Positions 52,018 to 64,000 are shown, counted from the first letter of the stretch. The stretch is DNA of 64,000 bases from Aurantimonas aggregata (GCF_010500835.1 NZ_JAAAMJ010000001.1:1-64000); one strand, 5' to 3'. Numbers and translations: made by a program. Notes: generated from the sequence alone by a model not told the origin.

Positions 52018-53232
52018 CTAGCGCAAACGCGGCGTGGCGTCAAACAACCGGCTGTGTTCGCTCAGGGCATAGGTGTCGGTCATGCCGGCGAGATAGTCGG
52101 CCACCCGGCGCGCCAGGCGGTCGTCGCTGAGACGATCGGAGGCGACACTCCAGGCCCCGGGCATCAGGTCCGGGCGCTCGATCAGCCGGTCGAAGAGGTT
52201 CTCGACAATCCCTTCGGCGGTCCGCATGACGCGCATGACGCTGTCATGGCGATAGACCCGCTCGAAGAGGAAGCGTCGCGTCTGGTCGACGGCCGCCCGC
52301 ATCGGCGCCGAGAAGGCGACGAGCGTCCGGTCCGCGCCGCGAACCGCTGCCGCGTCGCCGGGTCCCAGGTCACCGATCCCCCTGACCGTCGTCTCGATGA
52401 CGTCTTCCACCATCCGCGTGATGTGCCGCCGCATGATCTCGTGCGCCGTGCGGGCCGGATCGAGAGCGGGATAGGCCGCGCGGACTTCGGCGAGGATCGC
52501 CCCGGCAAGGTCGAGCCCCGCAAGGTCGTCGAGATCGATCAGCCCGGCCCGCAACCCGTCGTCGAGATCGTGGGTGTTGTAGGCAATGTCGTCCGAGATT
52601 GCCGCGGCCTGGGCTTCGAGGCTGGCGAAGCTGGCGAGATCGAGCGGAAACAACTTGTCGAAATCGGCGATCGGCCGTGGCACTGGACAAGCTTCGGGTG
52701 CATTCGGTCCAACCAGGGGCCCGTTGTGCTTGACGAGGCCCTCCAGCGTTTCCCAGGCAAGGTTCAACCCGTCGAACTCGGCGTAGTGGCGTTCCAGTGC
52801 GGTAACGATCCGCAGCGACTGGGCATTGTGGTCGAAGCCGCCATAGGGCCGCATCCGCCGGTCCAGCGCCCGCTCGCCCGCATGGCCGAACGGCGTGTGG
52901 CCGAAATCGTGGACGAGCGCGATGGCCTCAGTGAGGTCCTCGTCGAGACGCAGGGCCCGGGCAAAGGCACGGGCGATCTGCGAGACCTCGATCGTATGGG
53001 TGAGCCGCGTGCGGAAATGGTCGCCTTCGGTCGCCACGAAGACCTGCGTCTTGTGCTTCAGCCGGCGAAACGCCGTCGCGTGCACGATACGGTCGCGGTC
53101 GCGCTGAAAGGGTGTGCGCGTCGGGCTGGCCGCTTCGGCGAACAGCCGGCCCCGCGTTTCCTCCGGCTGCACGGCATAGGCGGCGCGCGCCAGACCGCCC
53201 ATTCCGATCTGTGCGATCGTGTTCACTTGCAT
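52018..53232 (-). CDS. dgt: Deoxyguanosinetriphosphate triphosphohydrolase-like protein
   Basis: This 404-aa HD-domain phosphohydrolase has metal ligands at His79 ([15 protein letters not shown]), His108-Asp109 ([13 protein letters not shown]) and a later Asp in [14 protein letters not shown]. It hydrolyses dNTPs to nucleosides and triphosphate. It belongs to the Dgt type 2 subfamily common in alphaproteobacteria; exact dNTP preference is not predictable. It is divergent from erpA. Confidence 0.94.
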   Translation of the reverse strand: MQVNTIAQIGMGGLARAAYAVQPEETRGRLFAEAASPTRTPFQRDRDRIVHATAFRRLKHKTQVFVATEGDHFRTRLTHTIEVSQIARAFARALRLDEDLTEAIALVHDFGHTPFGHAGERALDRRMRPYGGFDHNAQSLRIVTALERHYAEFDGLNLAWETLEGLVKHNGPLVGPNAPEACPVPRPIADFDKLFPLDLASFASLEAQAAAISDDIAYNTHDLDDGLRAGLIDLDDLAGLDLAGAILAEVRAAYPALDPARTAHEIMRRHITRMVEDVIETTVRGIGDLGPGDAAAVRGADRTLVAFSAPMRAAVDQTRRFLFERVYRHDSVMRVMRTAEGIVENLFDRLIERPDLMPGAWSVASDRLSDDRLARRVADYLAGMTDTYALSEHSRLFDATPRLR

Positions 53233-53338
53233 GGGAAACGATGTGTCCCGATTGACCGGCCTCTCCCCGCTCCATACTTAGGGAAGAGCCCGCGAACAAG
53301 GAGCGGCCCCGGCGAAAGCCGCTGCGCCGATGTACCAG

Positions 53339-53680
53339 ATGAGCGACACGATCAATTTGCCCGTCACGATATCCGACACCGCCGCCCGGCGCATCGCGGC
53401 GATTCTCGCCCGCAGTGCGGACGCCGACTCGCTGCGGATCTCCGTCGAAGGGGGCGGCTGTTCCGGCTTCTCCTACAAATACGACCTGACGCACGAGCGC
53501 GAGGAGGACGATCTGGTGCTGGAGCGCGACGGCGCCCGGGTGCTGATCGACCAGGTCTCGCTGGCCTATCTCGAAGGCTCGGTGGTGGATTTTGTCGACG
53601 ACCTGATGGGGCAGTCCTTCCAGATCCGCAATCCGAACGCGGTCGCCGCATGCGGCTGCGGCACCAGCTTCTCGGTCTGA
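53339..53680 (+). CDS. erpA: Iron-sulfur cluster insertion protein ErpA
   Basis: This 113-aa A-type carrier passes iron-sulfur clusters to target proteins. The three cluster-binding cysteines are in GGGCSGF and the C-terminal CGCGTSF motif. An ATG three codons earlier (53330) is also possible. It is divergent from dgt and is followed after 7 bases by xthA. Complex I is a typical client of such carriers, but a link here is only inference. Confidence 0.95.
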   Translation: MSDTINLPVTISDTAARRIAAILARSADADSLRISVEGGGCSGFSYKYDLTHEREEDDLVLERDGARVLIDQVSLAYLEGSVVDFVDDLMGQSFQIRNPNAVAACGCGTSFSV

Positions 53681-53687
53681 CCCACAC

Positions 53688-54467
53688 GTGATCATCGCCA
53701 CCTGGAACATCAACGGCGTCAAGGCGCGCATCGAGGGCCTGACTGCCTGGCTCGCTGCGCGCTCGCCCGACATCGCCTGCCTGCAGGAGATCAAGAGCGT
53801 CGACGAGACCTTCCCGCGCGAGCCGATCGAGGCGCTCGGCTACCATGTCGAGACGCATGGCCAGAAGGGCTTCAACGGCGTCGCGCTGCTGTCGAAGCAG
53901 AAGCCGCTGTCGATCGAGCCGCGGCTGCCCGGCGACACGGCCGACGAGCATTCACGGTTTATCGAAGGCGTATGGGACTTCAACGGCCAGACGCTGCGTG
54001 TCGCCTCGCTGTATCTGCCGAACGGCAATCCGATCGGCACGGAAAAATTCACCTACAAGCTCGCCTGGATGGACCGGCTCATCGCCCACGCGAAACAGTC
54101 GCTGGCGCGGGAGGAAATGCTGGTCCTCGCCGGTGACTACAATGTCATCCCCGAGCCGGCGGACGCCGCCAATCCGGCTGTCTGGCGCGACGACGCGCTG
54201 TTCCAGCCGGAGACCCGGGCGGCCTACCGGCGGCTGCTCAATCTCGGCCTCGCGGACGGGCTGCGCGCGTCGACCGACGCGGCGGGCACCTACACGTTCT
54301 GGGACTATCAGGCCGGCGCCTGGCAGAAGAACAACGGCATCCGCATCGACCATCTGCTGCTCTCGCCGGAAGCGCAGGTCCAACTCGTGTCGGCCGGGAT
54401 CGACAGCCATGTCCGGGGCTGGGAAAAGCCCTCAGACCACGTGCCTGTGCTGATCGAACTCGCCTGA
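53688..54467 (+). CDS. xthA: Exodeoxyribonuclease III
   Basis: This 259-aa AP endonuclease and 3' exonuclease of base excision repair shows the catalytic motifs IATWNINGVKARIEG, CLQEIKSVDETFP (metal Glu), LAGDYNVIPEPAD, and the final SDHVPVLIEL. It starts at a GTG seven bases after the erpA stop. Confidence 0.96.
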   Translation: MIIATWNINGVKARIEGLTAWLAARSPDIACLQEIKSVDETFPREPIEALGYHVETHGQKGFNGVALLSKQKPLSIEPRLPGDTADEHSRFIEGVWDFNGQTLRVASLYLPNGNPIGTEKFTYKLAWMDRLIAHAKQSLAREEMLVLAGDYNVIPEPADAANPAVWRDDALFQPETRAAYRRLLNLGLADGLRASTDAAGTYTFWDYQAGAWQKNNGIRIDHLLLSPEAQVQLVSAGIDSHVRGWEKPSDHVPVLIELA

Positions 54468-54495
54468 CGGCCGAGGAGAGGAAGCGGCCCGTCAG
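54464..54495. terminator. Bulged hairpin over the convergent xthA/exoR stops
   Basis: ctgacggccg (54464-54473) pairs with cggcccgtcag (54485-54495) with one bulge. It includes both stop codons and is followed on the plus strand by ttctt. It may serve as a compact bidirectional terminator, although the U-tract is weak. Confidence 0.45.
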
Positions 54496-55311
54496 TTCTT
54501 GGCGACGGAGGCGCTGCCCGCCGATGCCAGCTGCTGCTCCGCATAGGCCAGCGCCGTGCGTCGATCGGCTTCCGAGGCCATCGCGAAGACCTCTTCCTGC
54601 AACGGACGGATCCACTGCGCGTCGGTCGTCGACGCGCTCTTGAGCGCCAGGGTCAGCATGCCGAGACCCTGCACGGGCTGCGCCGGCAGGGAAATCTTCT
54701 CGCCATCGAACAACAGATAGCCGAGCAGCGCCCGAGCGCCGACATGCTCCTTTTCAGCCGCCAGCTTCAGCCAGCGCGCCGCCTGCCGTGCGTCGGCCTT
54801 GCCGCCCTCCCCCTGCAGGATCATTCGGCCCAGTTCGAACTGCGCCTTGGGATCGCCAAAGAACGAAGCGGCATGAAAATAGAACTGCCGCGCGCGCGGC
54901 AGGTCCGAGCCGACCGGGGTACTCGGAATGCCCCGGCGCAGGTAGTCGCCAAGCGCGACGACGGCGCTCGAGACATAGGCGGCGTTGGTATAGCCGCCGC
55001 CATCCTCGTCCTGATCGCGAACGATCTGCTCGAAGATCTTGAAGGCCTCGTAGTCGTTTTCGGGCACGCCGTCGCCGTCGGCGTACATCTTGCCGAGCTT
55101 CCAGCGGGCGCCAGGATGCCCCTTGTCAGCGGCGTAGCGCAGGGCCTCGAACGCCTCGAGCTTTTCGCCACGCTGATAGGCCTTGAAGCCGAAGGAGAAC
55201 AGCTCCAGCGGTCCTGCCTCCGGGTTCACCCGGGCAGCCGGATCCAGTGCCGCTGCGCCGCCTGCCGAAAACAGCATGGCGCCGGCGAACGACGCCGAAA
55301 GAGCGATTCGT

Positions 55312-55325
<14 letters not shown>
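54492..55325 (-). CDS. exoR: ExoR, periplasmic Sel1-repeat regulator of ExoS/ChvI
   Basis: This 277-aa secreted protein has a signal peptide (cleavage near GGAAALDP) and a chain of Sel1-like repeats, visible as [36 protein letters not shown] and [17 protein letters not shown]. Length and the repeated [25 protein letters not shown] opening match rhizobial ExoR. In Sinorhizobium and Agrobacterium ExoR binds and restrains the sensor ExoS/ChvG, controlling exopolysaccharide, motility and host interaction. The ATG lies 14 bases inside the 3' end of ilvD, so it may depend on ilvD transcription. Confidence 0.9.
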
Positions 55326-57036
<1,711 letters not shown>

Positions 57037-57222
57037 CGTCTCTCCCAACTCTTCACAAAGCACCGAGCCGCACCTCCGCGCTCCGTCCGGGGTGACGGCG
57101 TTTTGTGGCGGTAACGCGGCGGATTTTCCGTCACCGACTATAGGGGATGCAGCGTTGCAATAGTGTTGCGTCAATCACACATCCGGTCTTTCGTGGAACG
57201 AAGCCGGAACCTTCAACGCGAA

Positions 57223-57248
57223 AAGGGCGCGCCCATAGACGCGCCCTT
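57223..57248 (-). terminator. Terminator of the FadL-type porin gene
   Basis: A 9-bp stem (aagggcgcg/cgcgccctt) with an eight-base loop lies 34 bases after the porin stop. On the minus strand it reads into CCCTTTTCG. Confidence 0.75.
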
Positions 57249-57281
57249 CCACCAACGAGGCTTCGTGATTTCAGCGAATTT

Positions 57282-58697
57282 TCAGAAGGTGAACTTGAAC
57301 GATGCGTTGCCGCCGATCACGAGGTCTTCGCCGACGCTGCCGTCGAAATATGCCCCGTCGCTGATCGACTGGTCGCCATCCGTCCAATAGCCGACGACAC
57401 CGCCGAAGCGCAGTTCGCTCCACTTGTTCGCCTTGAACGAGACGCCACCCGCGACGGTGTAGAGATCCGTGTAGGTCGTTTCCGAACCGGTCGACACGCC
57501 GCGGTCGTAGCCGAGGGCGATCGCCCCCGAGATCTGTTCGTTGAAGGCCCGGCCGATGCCGATGGATGCGGTATAGCCGTCACGCCAGTTATAGGGCGAG
57601 TAGCTCGACGACTCGCCGGTCTGCGGGCTGTAGATCGTGCTGACGACAGACTTGTTGGTGCTCCAGTCGGTCCAGCGGAACGAACCGATGAGGAGCGTTC
57701 CCTCGGCGATGCCGGTCTGTGCGTTGATCGTCAGGCTCTGCGGGCTGATCGCGGTGTTGAGGCTCGACTCGACGTCGATGACACGGCCGGTGACGAGGCC
57801 AGCCTGGGCGCCGGCTGCGTTGATCCCCAGCTGCAGCGGGATCGGGACCGATATGGCCTGGCCATTCAGGGAGGCGTAGGCGGTATCGGTGATCGTCACC
57901 GTGCCGGTGCCGTTGACATTGTCGTGCTCGACTTCGGATCGGTAGAGGACCTGCGCGCGAAGGGCGATTTCAGGCTTTTCGTAGGCGAAACCGACGCGGT
58001 AGCCAGCCTTGTATCCGCCCTGTGAGTCGACCTCGACCAGCGACGGAACGGTGATCTGAGCGCCGGGTACGGCCCGGGTGAGCCCACCGACCAAGAGCTG
58101 ACCCGACGGGCCGGTCTGCGCGACCTGACCATTGATGAACCGGTTGCCGTAGCTGGATCCCTCGAAGCTGAAATCCTCCGCGAACACGCCGCCCAGCAAG
58201 CTGAATCGGCCGATATCGGCCGTGTAGCTGACCCGGCACGTCAGGCCGAATTCATTGGAATCGAAGCCGATCGTCCGGGTGCGGGACGTCGAGGTCGCTC
58301 CCGCGAAGTTGAGCCGGTCGGCGTTCGAGGTGCTCTGCGTCGAGCTTACCTGCCGCGGCAGGGCGCCATCCAGCGTGTCCGTGTAGTCGGCTGTCGCCGC
58401 GAAGGATTCCGTGTAGGTGCCGGCGCAGCCGAACATGTCGCCGCCGAACCCGACGGAGTAGGAAGGGATGGTGTAGTTGCCGGTGAAATCGCCGAAATCG
58501 CCGCCAACCCCGTTGACCGATTCGTATCCACGCTGCGGCGAGATGTAGGTCACGCCGGTCCGCATGTTGAACGTTCCCGGCTCGTAGAGGATGTCGGTGT
58601 CGGCGGTACCGCGCTGGAAGCCCCCGGCCAGTGCCGTCGAGGACAGCGCGATCGTTGCGATCGTTGCGCCGGTCATGATCATGCGGAAATATGACAT
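57282..58697 (-). CDS. OmpP1/FadL-family outer membrane porin
   Basis: This 471-aa predicted beta-barrel has a signal peptide (cleavage after ALA24). The mature N-terminus (GGFQRGTADTDILYEPG) resembles the FadL hatch, and alternating hydrophobic strands end in a C-terminal Phe (NASFKFTF). FadL proteins import long-chain fatty acids or other hydrophobic compounds. It stands alone with its own terminator and a 320-base upstream region. The substrate is not predictable. Confidence 0.92.
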   Translation of the reverse strand: MSYFRMIMTGATIATIALSSTALAGGFQRGTADTDILYEPGTFNMRTGVTYISPQRGYESVNGVGGDFGDFTGNYTIPSYSVGFGGDMFGCAGTYTESFAATADYTDTLDGALPRQVSSTQSTSNADRLNFAGATSTSRTRTIGFDSNEFGLTCRVSYTADIGRFSLLGGVFAEDFSFEGSSYGNRFINGQVAQTGPSGQLLVGGLTRAVPGAQITVPSLVEVDSQGGYKAGYRVGFAYEKPEIALRAQVLYRSEVEHDNVNGTGTVTITDTAYASLNGQAISVPIPLQLGINAAGAQAGLVTGRVIDVESSLNTAISPQSLTINAQTGIAEGTLLIGSFRWTDWSTNKSVVSTIYSPQTGESSSYSPYNWRDGYTASIGIGRAFNEQISGAIALGYDRGVSTGSETTYTDLYTVAGGVSFKANKWSELRFGGVVGYWTDGDQSISDGAYFDGSVGEDLVIGGNASFKFTF

Positions 58698-59017
58698 AGT
58701 TTCCCCCTCACACATTTTCTCTGCTGCGCGCCTCCGCCCATCAGCAGTTGACGCGAACGTAAACGAGAAAATGCCGGTCGGGAACACACTTCGTTACGTG
58801 AGGGCCACAATTGCGGCAATCCAGCAACAGCAGTCTGGACGAGTGGCCTGCGACCAAAAACACAGCATAACACGCTGTAATTTCTGGATAATGAATGCTC
58901 GAAAGCGGGCCGTTCGGCCCCCACCCGGGCGCCGAACGCATGAAGCCGGTTAGCGACTGAACCGATCCTGCCCCGACCGTGTCAGAACTGTGACACCTCC
59001 GAGGCAGGCGGGGCGCT
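58698..59017. promoter_or_regulatory. Upstream region of the porin gene
   Basis: I see no gene in these 320 bases. The middle is more AT-rich than its surroundings (58850-58900). It contains a partial palindrome, acagc (58862-58866) with gctgt (58874-58878) around ataacac, a possible operator. A small stem gtgtca/tgacac at 58979-58996 lies just beyond the valS stop and may help end valS transcription. A GAGGG ribosome binding site precedes the porin ATG. Confidence 0.4.
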
Positions 59018-61858
59018 TCAGCGAAGCCGTTCCAAAGCGGCCGAGAGCTTCTCTTCCTCGGCCCGGTAGGCCGCCTGCTTCTCGCGCTCCTGCGCGACCA
59101 CTTCATCAGGCGCGTTGGCGACGAAGCGCTCGTTGGAGAGCTTGCCGTCGATGCGCTTGATCTCGGTGCTGGCCTTCACCCGCGCCTTCTCGAGACGCAC
59201 GCGTTCCGCGGCAATGTCGATCATCCCCGCCAGCGGCAGCGCGAAGGTCAGGCCGCCGACGATGATCTGCGCCGCCTGCTCAGGCGCCTGCTCCGCCGCA
59301 GAAACCGACGTGACGCGCGCCAGCCGCTGCAGCGCCGCCCCGTGCCGTTCGAGCCGCTGCATCGCCAGCGCATCGGCGCCGATGGCGACCAGCGCCGCCT
59401 CGGCTGCCGCCGGCACGTTCATCTCGGAGCGGACCGAACGGATCTCGCTGACGAGGTCGACCAGCCAGTTGATGTCGTCGGCGGCCTCCGCATCGGCGAA
59501 GTCGAGTGCCGGCCATTCCGTATGGCACAGCAGCCGCGGGCGCTGTCCTTCGACCGTCGCCGCCCAGAGTTCCTCCGTGACGAACGGCATGAACGGATGG
59601 AGCAGCGCGAAGATACGGTCGAGCACCATGCCGGTAACCGCCCGGACCTCGTTGGCGGCGACATCGTCTCCCGCCAACGCGGGCTTGGCGAGCTCCACGT
59701 ACCAATCGCAGAAGGTGTTCCAGACGAAGCGGTAGAGCGCCGCCGCGGCGTCGTTGAAGCGGTACGCCTCCAGCGCCGCCCGCGTCTCCTCGGCCGTCCG
59801 GGCGAGTTCCGTCACGATCCAGCGGTTGAGCGGCAGCGTCAGCGCTTCGGTATTAACCGCCGCGCCGTGAACCGCGCCGTTCATCTCGGCAAAGCGAGTG
59901 GCGTTCCACAGCTTGGTGCCGAAATTCCGATAACCGGCGATGCGCTGGGTATCGAGCTTCACGTCCCTGCCCTGCGCGGCCATGATCGCCAGCGTGAAGC
60001 GCAGCGCGTCGGCGCCGTATTCGTCGATCAGCTCCAGCGGGTCGACGACGTTGCCCTTCGACTTCGACATCTTGGCACCGGTCTTGTCGCGCACGAGAGC
60101 GTGGACATAGACGGTGTGGAACGGCTCCTCACCCATGAACTCGATTCCCATCATCATCATCCGCGCTACCCAGAAGAAGATGATGTCGAAGCCGGTGACG
60201 AGGACGCTGGTCGGATAATAGGTCGCCAGTTCCGGCGTCTTCTCCGGCCAGCCGAGCGTCGAGAACGGCCAGAGGCCCGACGAGAACCAGGTGTCGAGCA
60301 CGTCCTCGTCGCGCCGCAGGAAACCGTCGCGGCGAGCGGGGTCGGCGGCCATGGCCCGGGCCTCGTCGTCGCTGATCGTCCCGTTGGTCACGTAATGCGA
60401 CAAAGCAGAGGCGACGGCCTCTTCCTCGCTCTTCTCGACGAAGATCTCGCCGTCCGGCCCGTACCAGGCCGGGATTTGGTGCCCCCACCAGAGCTGGCGC
60501 GAGATGCACCAGGGCTGGATGTTCTCCATCCAGTCGAAATAGGTCTTCTCCCAGTTCTTCGGCACGAACTTGGTGCGGCCCTCGCGCACGCTGGAGATCG
60601 CCGGCTGCGCCAGCGTCTTGGCGTCGACATACCACTGGTCGGTCAGGTACGGCTCGATCGGCACGCCGCCGCGGTCGCCATGCGGCACCGTGTGCGGATG
60701 GTCCTCGACGCCGGCGAGGAGGCCAAGCGCGTCCATCATGACGACGATGCGTTCGCGGGCGACGAAGCGGTCCTGGCCTTCCAGCTCGACGATCGTCTCG
60801 GCCAGCGCCTCGCTGCGCTCCAGCCCGTCGAGGAAGTCCTCGTTCTCCTCGAGCGTGATGGCGGCGGCCACCGTGAAGACGTTGATCATCGCCAGGTCGT
60901 GGCGCTTGCCGACCTCGAAATCGTTGAAATCATGTGCCGGCGTCATCTTGACCGCACCTGTCCCGGCTTCCGGGTCCGGGTATTCGTCGCCAACGATCGG
61001 GATGCGGCGGCCGACCAGCGGCAGGATGACGTGCTTGCCGACGAGATCCCCGTAGCGCGGATCTTCGGGGTGAACCGCGACGCCGCTGTCGCCCAGCATG
61101 GTCTCCGGCCGCGTTGTCGCCACGACGAGATAGTCGCGCGTCTCGTAGCCCGCCGGTTCTCCGTCCGAAGGCTTCCAGGCGGTGCGGTTGCCCTCTTCGT
61201 CCAGATTGTACGGATGCTCGTAGGTAACGCCGTCGGCAAGCGGATAGCGGAAGTGCCAGAGATGGCCCTTCACTTCCCTCTGTTCGACCTCGAGGTCGGA
61301 GATCGCGGTCAGCAGCTTCGGGTCCCAGTTGACCAGCCGCTTGTCCTTGTAGATCAGCCCCTTGCGGTAGAGCTCGACAAAGACGTGCAGGACGGCCTTC
61401 GACAGGCCATCGTCCATGGTGAAGCGCTCGCGCGACCAGTCGCAGGACGCGCCGAGCCGGCGCAGCTGGCCGAGGATGGCCCCGCCGGACTCGCCCTTCC
61501 ACTGCCAGACCCGCTCGACGAAGGCCTCGCGCCCCATGGCGCGGCGCCCTGGCTCCTGTCGCTCCGCCAGCTGGCGCTCGACGACCATCTGCGTCGCGAT
61601 GCCAGCATGGTCGAGGCCGGGCTGCCACAGGACGTTCTTGCCGCGCATCCGCTCGAACCGCACCAGGATGTCCTGCAGCGTGTCGTTCAGCGCGTGGCCC
61701 ATGTGCAGCGAGCCAGTGACGTTGGGCGGCGGGATGACGATCGAGAAGGGCTCTGCCCCCTCAGCCGCGCCGGCACCGGCGCGAAATGCCCCGGCGTCTT
61801 CCCAGCATTGGGCAATGCGCGGCTCGATGGCCGCGGCGTCGTAGGTTTTCTCGATCAT
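59018..61858 (-). CDS. valS: Valine--tRNA ligase
   Basis: This 946-aa class I synthetase has the HIGH motif as HMGH at 52-55 ([18 protein letters not shown]), a CP1 editing domain, the [12 protein letters not shown] loop, an anticodon-binding domain and a C-terminal coiled coil ([13 protein letters not shown]). Length is standard. It follows popZ after a 123-base gap. Confidence 0.97.
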   Translation of the reverse strand: MIEKTYDAAAIEPRIAQCWEDAGAFRAGAGAAEGAEPFSIVIPPPNVTGSLHMGHALNDTLQDILVRFERMRGKNVLWQPGLDHAGIATQMVVERQLAERQEPGRRAMGREAFVERVWQWKGESGGAILGQLRRLGASCDWSRERFTMDDGLSKAVLHVFVELYRKGLIYKDKRLVNWDPKLLTAISDLEVEQREVKGHLWHFRYPLADGVTYEHPYNLDEEGNRTAWKPSDGEPAGYETRDYLVVATTRPETMLGDSGVAVHPEDPRYGDLVGKHVILPLVGRRIPIVGDEYPDPEAGTGAVKMTPAHDFNDFEVGKRHDLAMINVFTVAAAITLEENEDFLDGLERSEALAETIVELEGQDRFVARERIVVMMDALGLLAGVEDHPHTVPHGDRGGVPIEPYLTDQWYVDAKTLAQPAISSVREGRTKFVPKNWEKTYFDWMENIQPWCISRQLWWGHQIPAWYGPDGEIFVEKSEEEAVASALSHYVTNGTISDDEARAMAADPARRDGFLRRDEDVLDTWFSSGLWPFSTLGWPEKTPELATYYPTSVLVTGFDIIFFWVARMMMMGIEFMGEEPFHTVYVHALVRDKTGAKMSKSKGNVVDPLELIDEYGADALRFTLAIMAAQGRDVKLDTQRIAGYRNFGTKLWNATRFAEMNGAVHGAAVNTEALTLPLNRWIVTELARTAEETRAALEAYRFNDAAAALYRFVWNTFCDWYVELAKPALAGDDVAANEVRAVTGMVLDRIFALLHPFMPFVTEELWAATVEGQRPRLLCHTEWPALDFADAEAADDINWLVDLVSEIRSVRSEMNVPAAAEAALVAIGADALAMQRLERHGAALQRLARVTSVSAAEQAPEQAAQIIVGGLTFALPLAGMIDIAAERVRLEKARVKASTEIKRIDGKLSNERFVANAPDEVVAQEREKQAAYRAEEEKLSAALERLR

Positions 61859-61981
61859 GCTGTGTCCGGGGGAGCGTTGCGCGTCGCCACCGGTTACAGC
61901 CTCGCTTTCGGCACTGTCAACGCAGCGCCCGGTTGGCGGACGGTCCGGAGGCTTGATTCGCGCGTCCCGGAGCGTCTCTTC

Positions 61982-62776
61982 CTAGCGGCGACCGCCGGTC
62001 GCGACGCGCTCGATTTCCTCGCGCACCAGCCGCTCGACAAGGCGTGGCAGATTGTCGTCGAGCCATTCCTGCAGCATCGGACGCAGCATGTCCTGCACCG
62101 CATCCTCCACCGACCGCATCTGGTCCTCCCGCATCGCCCGAGCCAGATCCTCGAACGAGGCGGCGACGCGCGCGCCGGCTTCCTGGGAGATGATCCGGTG
62201 AGTCTCGGCGGGGTCGGCTAGCGCCCCCGCAGGCCCGAACGGGGGCTCGTCCTGATCCTCTTGGGGGGATCGACGACGGCCTGCCTCGTCGCTGTTGGCG
62301 GCCTCGAAGCGGGCCAGTCCGTCCCAGTCGTCCGCCTGATCTGCGTCAGCGAAACCTTCGTCGGCACCCTCGTCGCCGTCGCCGATCAGCTGGACCAGTT
62401 CGGATTCGAAGGCGTCGTCGTCGAACCGGTTGCTGCCGAATGCGGCCCGGCTGATCGCCGATTCCTCGTCCGGCGTCAGGAAAGCCTCGCTGGTATCGGG
62501 GAGACGCTGCGCGAAATCTTCATCGCGGTCCCGCAGTTCGGACCGGGCATGGGAATGGCCTGCGCCCTGATCATCGAGCGTCTCGTCGCGATGCTCGTCG
62601 GCCATGGGTCGCAGCGCCGCGGCATAGCTGGCGGGGAACGACGAAACAACAGCCCGGCTTCCGGCATCCGTCGGAGAACGCCTGGCGACCTTCTCGTCCC
62701 CGCTCTCAATGATGCGCTTTATCGACGCGAGGATTTCGTCCATCGACGGATCGGGGGCCGGAAGGGCATTGCTCAT
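61982..62776 (-). CDS. popZ: PopZ-family polar organising protein (DUF2497)
   Basis: This 264-aa acidic protein has the PopZ layout. A short conserved N-terminal helix (PSMDEILASIKRIIESGDE) comes first, then a long disordered, Asp/Glu-rich middle. The C-terminal helical oligomerisation region follows (VQDMLRPMLQEWLDDNLPRLVERLVREEIERVA). In Caulobacter PopZ forms the polar matrix that anchors chromosome origins; in Agrobacterium it marks the growth pole. The position beside valS and tolC is usual in Hyphomicrobiales. Confidence 0.88.
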   Translation of the reverse strand: MSNALPAPDPSMDEILASIKRIIESGDEKVARRSPTDAGSRAVVSSFPASYAAALRPMADEHRDETLDDQGAGHSHARSELRDRDEDFAQRLPDTSEAFLTPDEESAISRAAFGSNRFDDDAFESELVQLIGDGDEGADEGFADADQADDWDGLARFEAANSDEAGRRRSPQEDQDEPPFGPAGALADPAETHRIISQEAGARVAASFEDLARAMREDQMRSVEDAVQDMLRPMLQEWLDDNLPRLVERLVREEIERVATGGRR

Positions 62777-62950
62777 GGGAAGCTCCCGCAGGTTGCACGA
62801 CAGGGCGGCACCCTATCGAGCGAATCGTGCGTGGAGCCTAAGCTTCGGTGGCCTCAAGGTGAATCCCGGAATGTCGTCCGACGGGACTATCACCAACTTA
62901 CTGCAGGCCGTGTGGCCAGCCGGACTCATGCCCGGCGAAGACGCCCGATA

Positions 62951-64000
62951 TCAGCGGCCGTCCGGCGTGCGCAGGCCGAACCATTTGTCCTCGACCTGGA
63001 TGTAGTGATCCTGCGGATCATACTTGCGGCCGGCGAGCGACAGGCGTTCGGCCGAAAGCCAGCCGGTCGCCGACAGCAGGCCGTAGGCTGCAACCACCTC
63101 GTCGCGCTGCGAGCCGACCAGGAGGATCTGTGCCGAAATCACGTCGGCCTGGGCGTTCAGGACGTCGAGCGTCGTGCGCTGGCCGACATTGCGCTCTTCA
63201 ATCACGCCGTTGAGCGCCAATCTTGCCGCCTGCACCTGCGCCTGAAAGCCCGTGATGTTGGCGCGGGCGGCCTGCAGTTCGGCCCAGGACGTCGCCACCG
63301 CGGCGCGAACCTGGTCGCGTGCGTTGTCAACCTCGATCCGGCGCTGGCCCAGCACTTCCTTGGACTGGCGGACGACCGAGCTGGCGCGGCCACCCTGATA
63401 GATCGGGATCGTCAGCTGCGCCCCGATGGTCGCGGAAACCTCGTTCTGCGTGTTGACGCTCGGCCGTCCCGCCGACGTGTCCACGCCCGGAAGATCGCCG
63501 CCCTCAGACTTGCTGAGAGAATAGGTGTCGTTGACCTGGCCTACCACGCTCAGCTGCGGCAGCAGTGCACCTTCAGCAGATTTCACCTGGAAGGCGGAGG
63601 CGTCCACCGCTGCCAGCGTGGCGAGGATCGCAGGATGTTCCTGCTGCGAGATCGCGAAGGCGGAATCGACGGACTTCGGCAGGACATCCATCGGCGCCCG
63701 GCCGGGCTCGAGATCGGTCGGCGGGTCACCGATCACATCGAAATAGGTCGCCTCGCTCGCCGCGACCTGCGAGAGGGCGCTGTTCAGCAAAGCTGTGGCC
63801 AGAGCCTGCTGCGATTCAGCCTGGGCGACGTCCGTCCGTGTGCCTTCGCCGACCTCGAAGCGGGCGCCCGCCGCGCGGACCTGCTCCTGGAGAAAGCCGA
63901 GATTCTGGCGCCGCAGCGTGGCAATCTGCCGATCGCGCAGCACGTCCATGTAGGCGGCGACGGCGTCGAACAGCGTGTTCTGCTCGGTATTGGCCAGGTT
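62951..64000 (-). CDS. tolC: TolC-family outer membrane efflux protein (5' end beyond the window)
   Basis: The visible 349 C-terminal residues show the paired TolC/OEP repeats: ARFEVGEGTRTDVAQAESQQALA and later EERNVGQRTTLDVLNAQADV, the hallmark of the trimeric exit duct. The frame stays open to the right edge, so the signal peptide and first barrel strands are not seen. It works with inner-membrane transporters and adaptor proteins in type I secretion and drug efflux; no partner lies in the window. The C-terminal tail (VEDKWFGLRTPDGR) is typical of rhizobial TolC. Confidence 0.94.
   Translation of the reverse strand, partial: NLANTEQNTLFDAVAAYMDVLRDRQIATLRRQNLGFLQEQVRAAGARFEVGEGTRTDVAQAESQQALATALLNSALSQVAASEATYFDVIGDPPTDLEPGRAPMDVLPKSVDSAFAISQQEHPAILATLAAVDASAFQVKSAEGALLPQLSVVGQVNDTYSLSKSEGGDLPGVDTSAGRPSVNTQNEVSATIGAQLTIPIYQGGRASSVVRQSKEVLGQRRIEVDNARDQVRAAVATSWAELQAARANITGFQAQVQAARLALNGVIEERNVGQRTTLDVLNAQADVISAQILLVGSQRDEVVAAYGLLSATGWLSAERLSLAGRKYDPQDHYIQVEDKWFGLRTPDGR

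Noticed and set aside
59342-62221. 959-codon open frame on the plus strand
   Set aside because: It is antisense to valS and the start of popZ, both of which have clear motifs; the composition is that of a shadow frame.

Overview
The window is a high-GC alphaproteobacterial chromosome segment, almost certainly from the order Hyphomicrobiales (Rhizobiales). Supporting this are ExoR, a PopZ (DUF2497) homologue, a NuoE with a C-terminal helix-hairpin-helix extension, DUF1127/DUF1467 genes and the order tig-clpP-clpX-lon-hup-tRNA-nuo. A family assignment such as Aurantimonadaceae would only be a guess. Nearly all genes lie on the minus strand, and coding is dense.

Layout from left to right. (1) 1-106: the C-terminal end of an IS630-type transposase, cut by the window edge, next to a DUF1467 gene. 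(2) 123-19506 (minus): the respiratory complex I operon, read nuoA-B-C-(GFA-family gene)-D-E-F-G-H-(73-aa membrane protein)-I-J-K-L-M-N, followed by birA, RNase J, methylmalonyl-CoA epimerase and DUF1467. (3) 19.8-30.4 kb: a small plus-strand hypothetical gene, tRNA-Asp and tRNA-Val, then the proteostasis block hup, lon, clpX, clpP, an MscS-type channel, tig and tRNA-Leu. (4) 30.4-31.35 kb: a 47-aa DUF1127 gene followed by nine hairpins in three units, nearly all exposing CCUCCUCCC or a shorter form in the loop. This matches the cuckoo/CcsR family of tandem stress sRNAs and is the most interesting non-coding feature here. (5) 31.35-42.1 kb: trmFO, a DUF4153 membrane protein, homologues of the mitochondrial complex I assembly factors NDUFAF6 and NDUFAF3, secDF, yajC, a DUF815 ATPase, a degenerate LytM (NlpD/DipM-like) lipoprotein and pcm. 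(6) 42.1-53.2 kb: surE, serS, tatC-tatB-tatA, an orphan ABC ATPase, nagZ, a SPOR-domain protein, argS and dgt. (7) 53.3-64 kb: erpA, xthA (plus), then exoR, ilvD, a FadL-type porin, valS, popZ and a tolC-family gene that runs off the right edge.

Most genes are core housekeeping: energy (complex I and two putative assembly factors), protein export (SecDF-YajC, TatABC), proteolysis and folding (Tig, ClpXP, Lon), envelope growth (NagZ, SPOR, LytM, TolC) and tRNA charging. The less ordinary parts are the small genes inserted in the nuo operon, the cuckoo-like sRNA array, and the replacement of the usual scpA-scpB pair by a lone ABC ATPase between nagZ and tatA.
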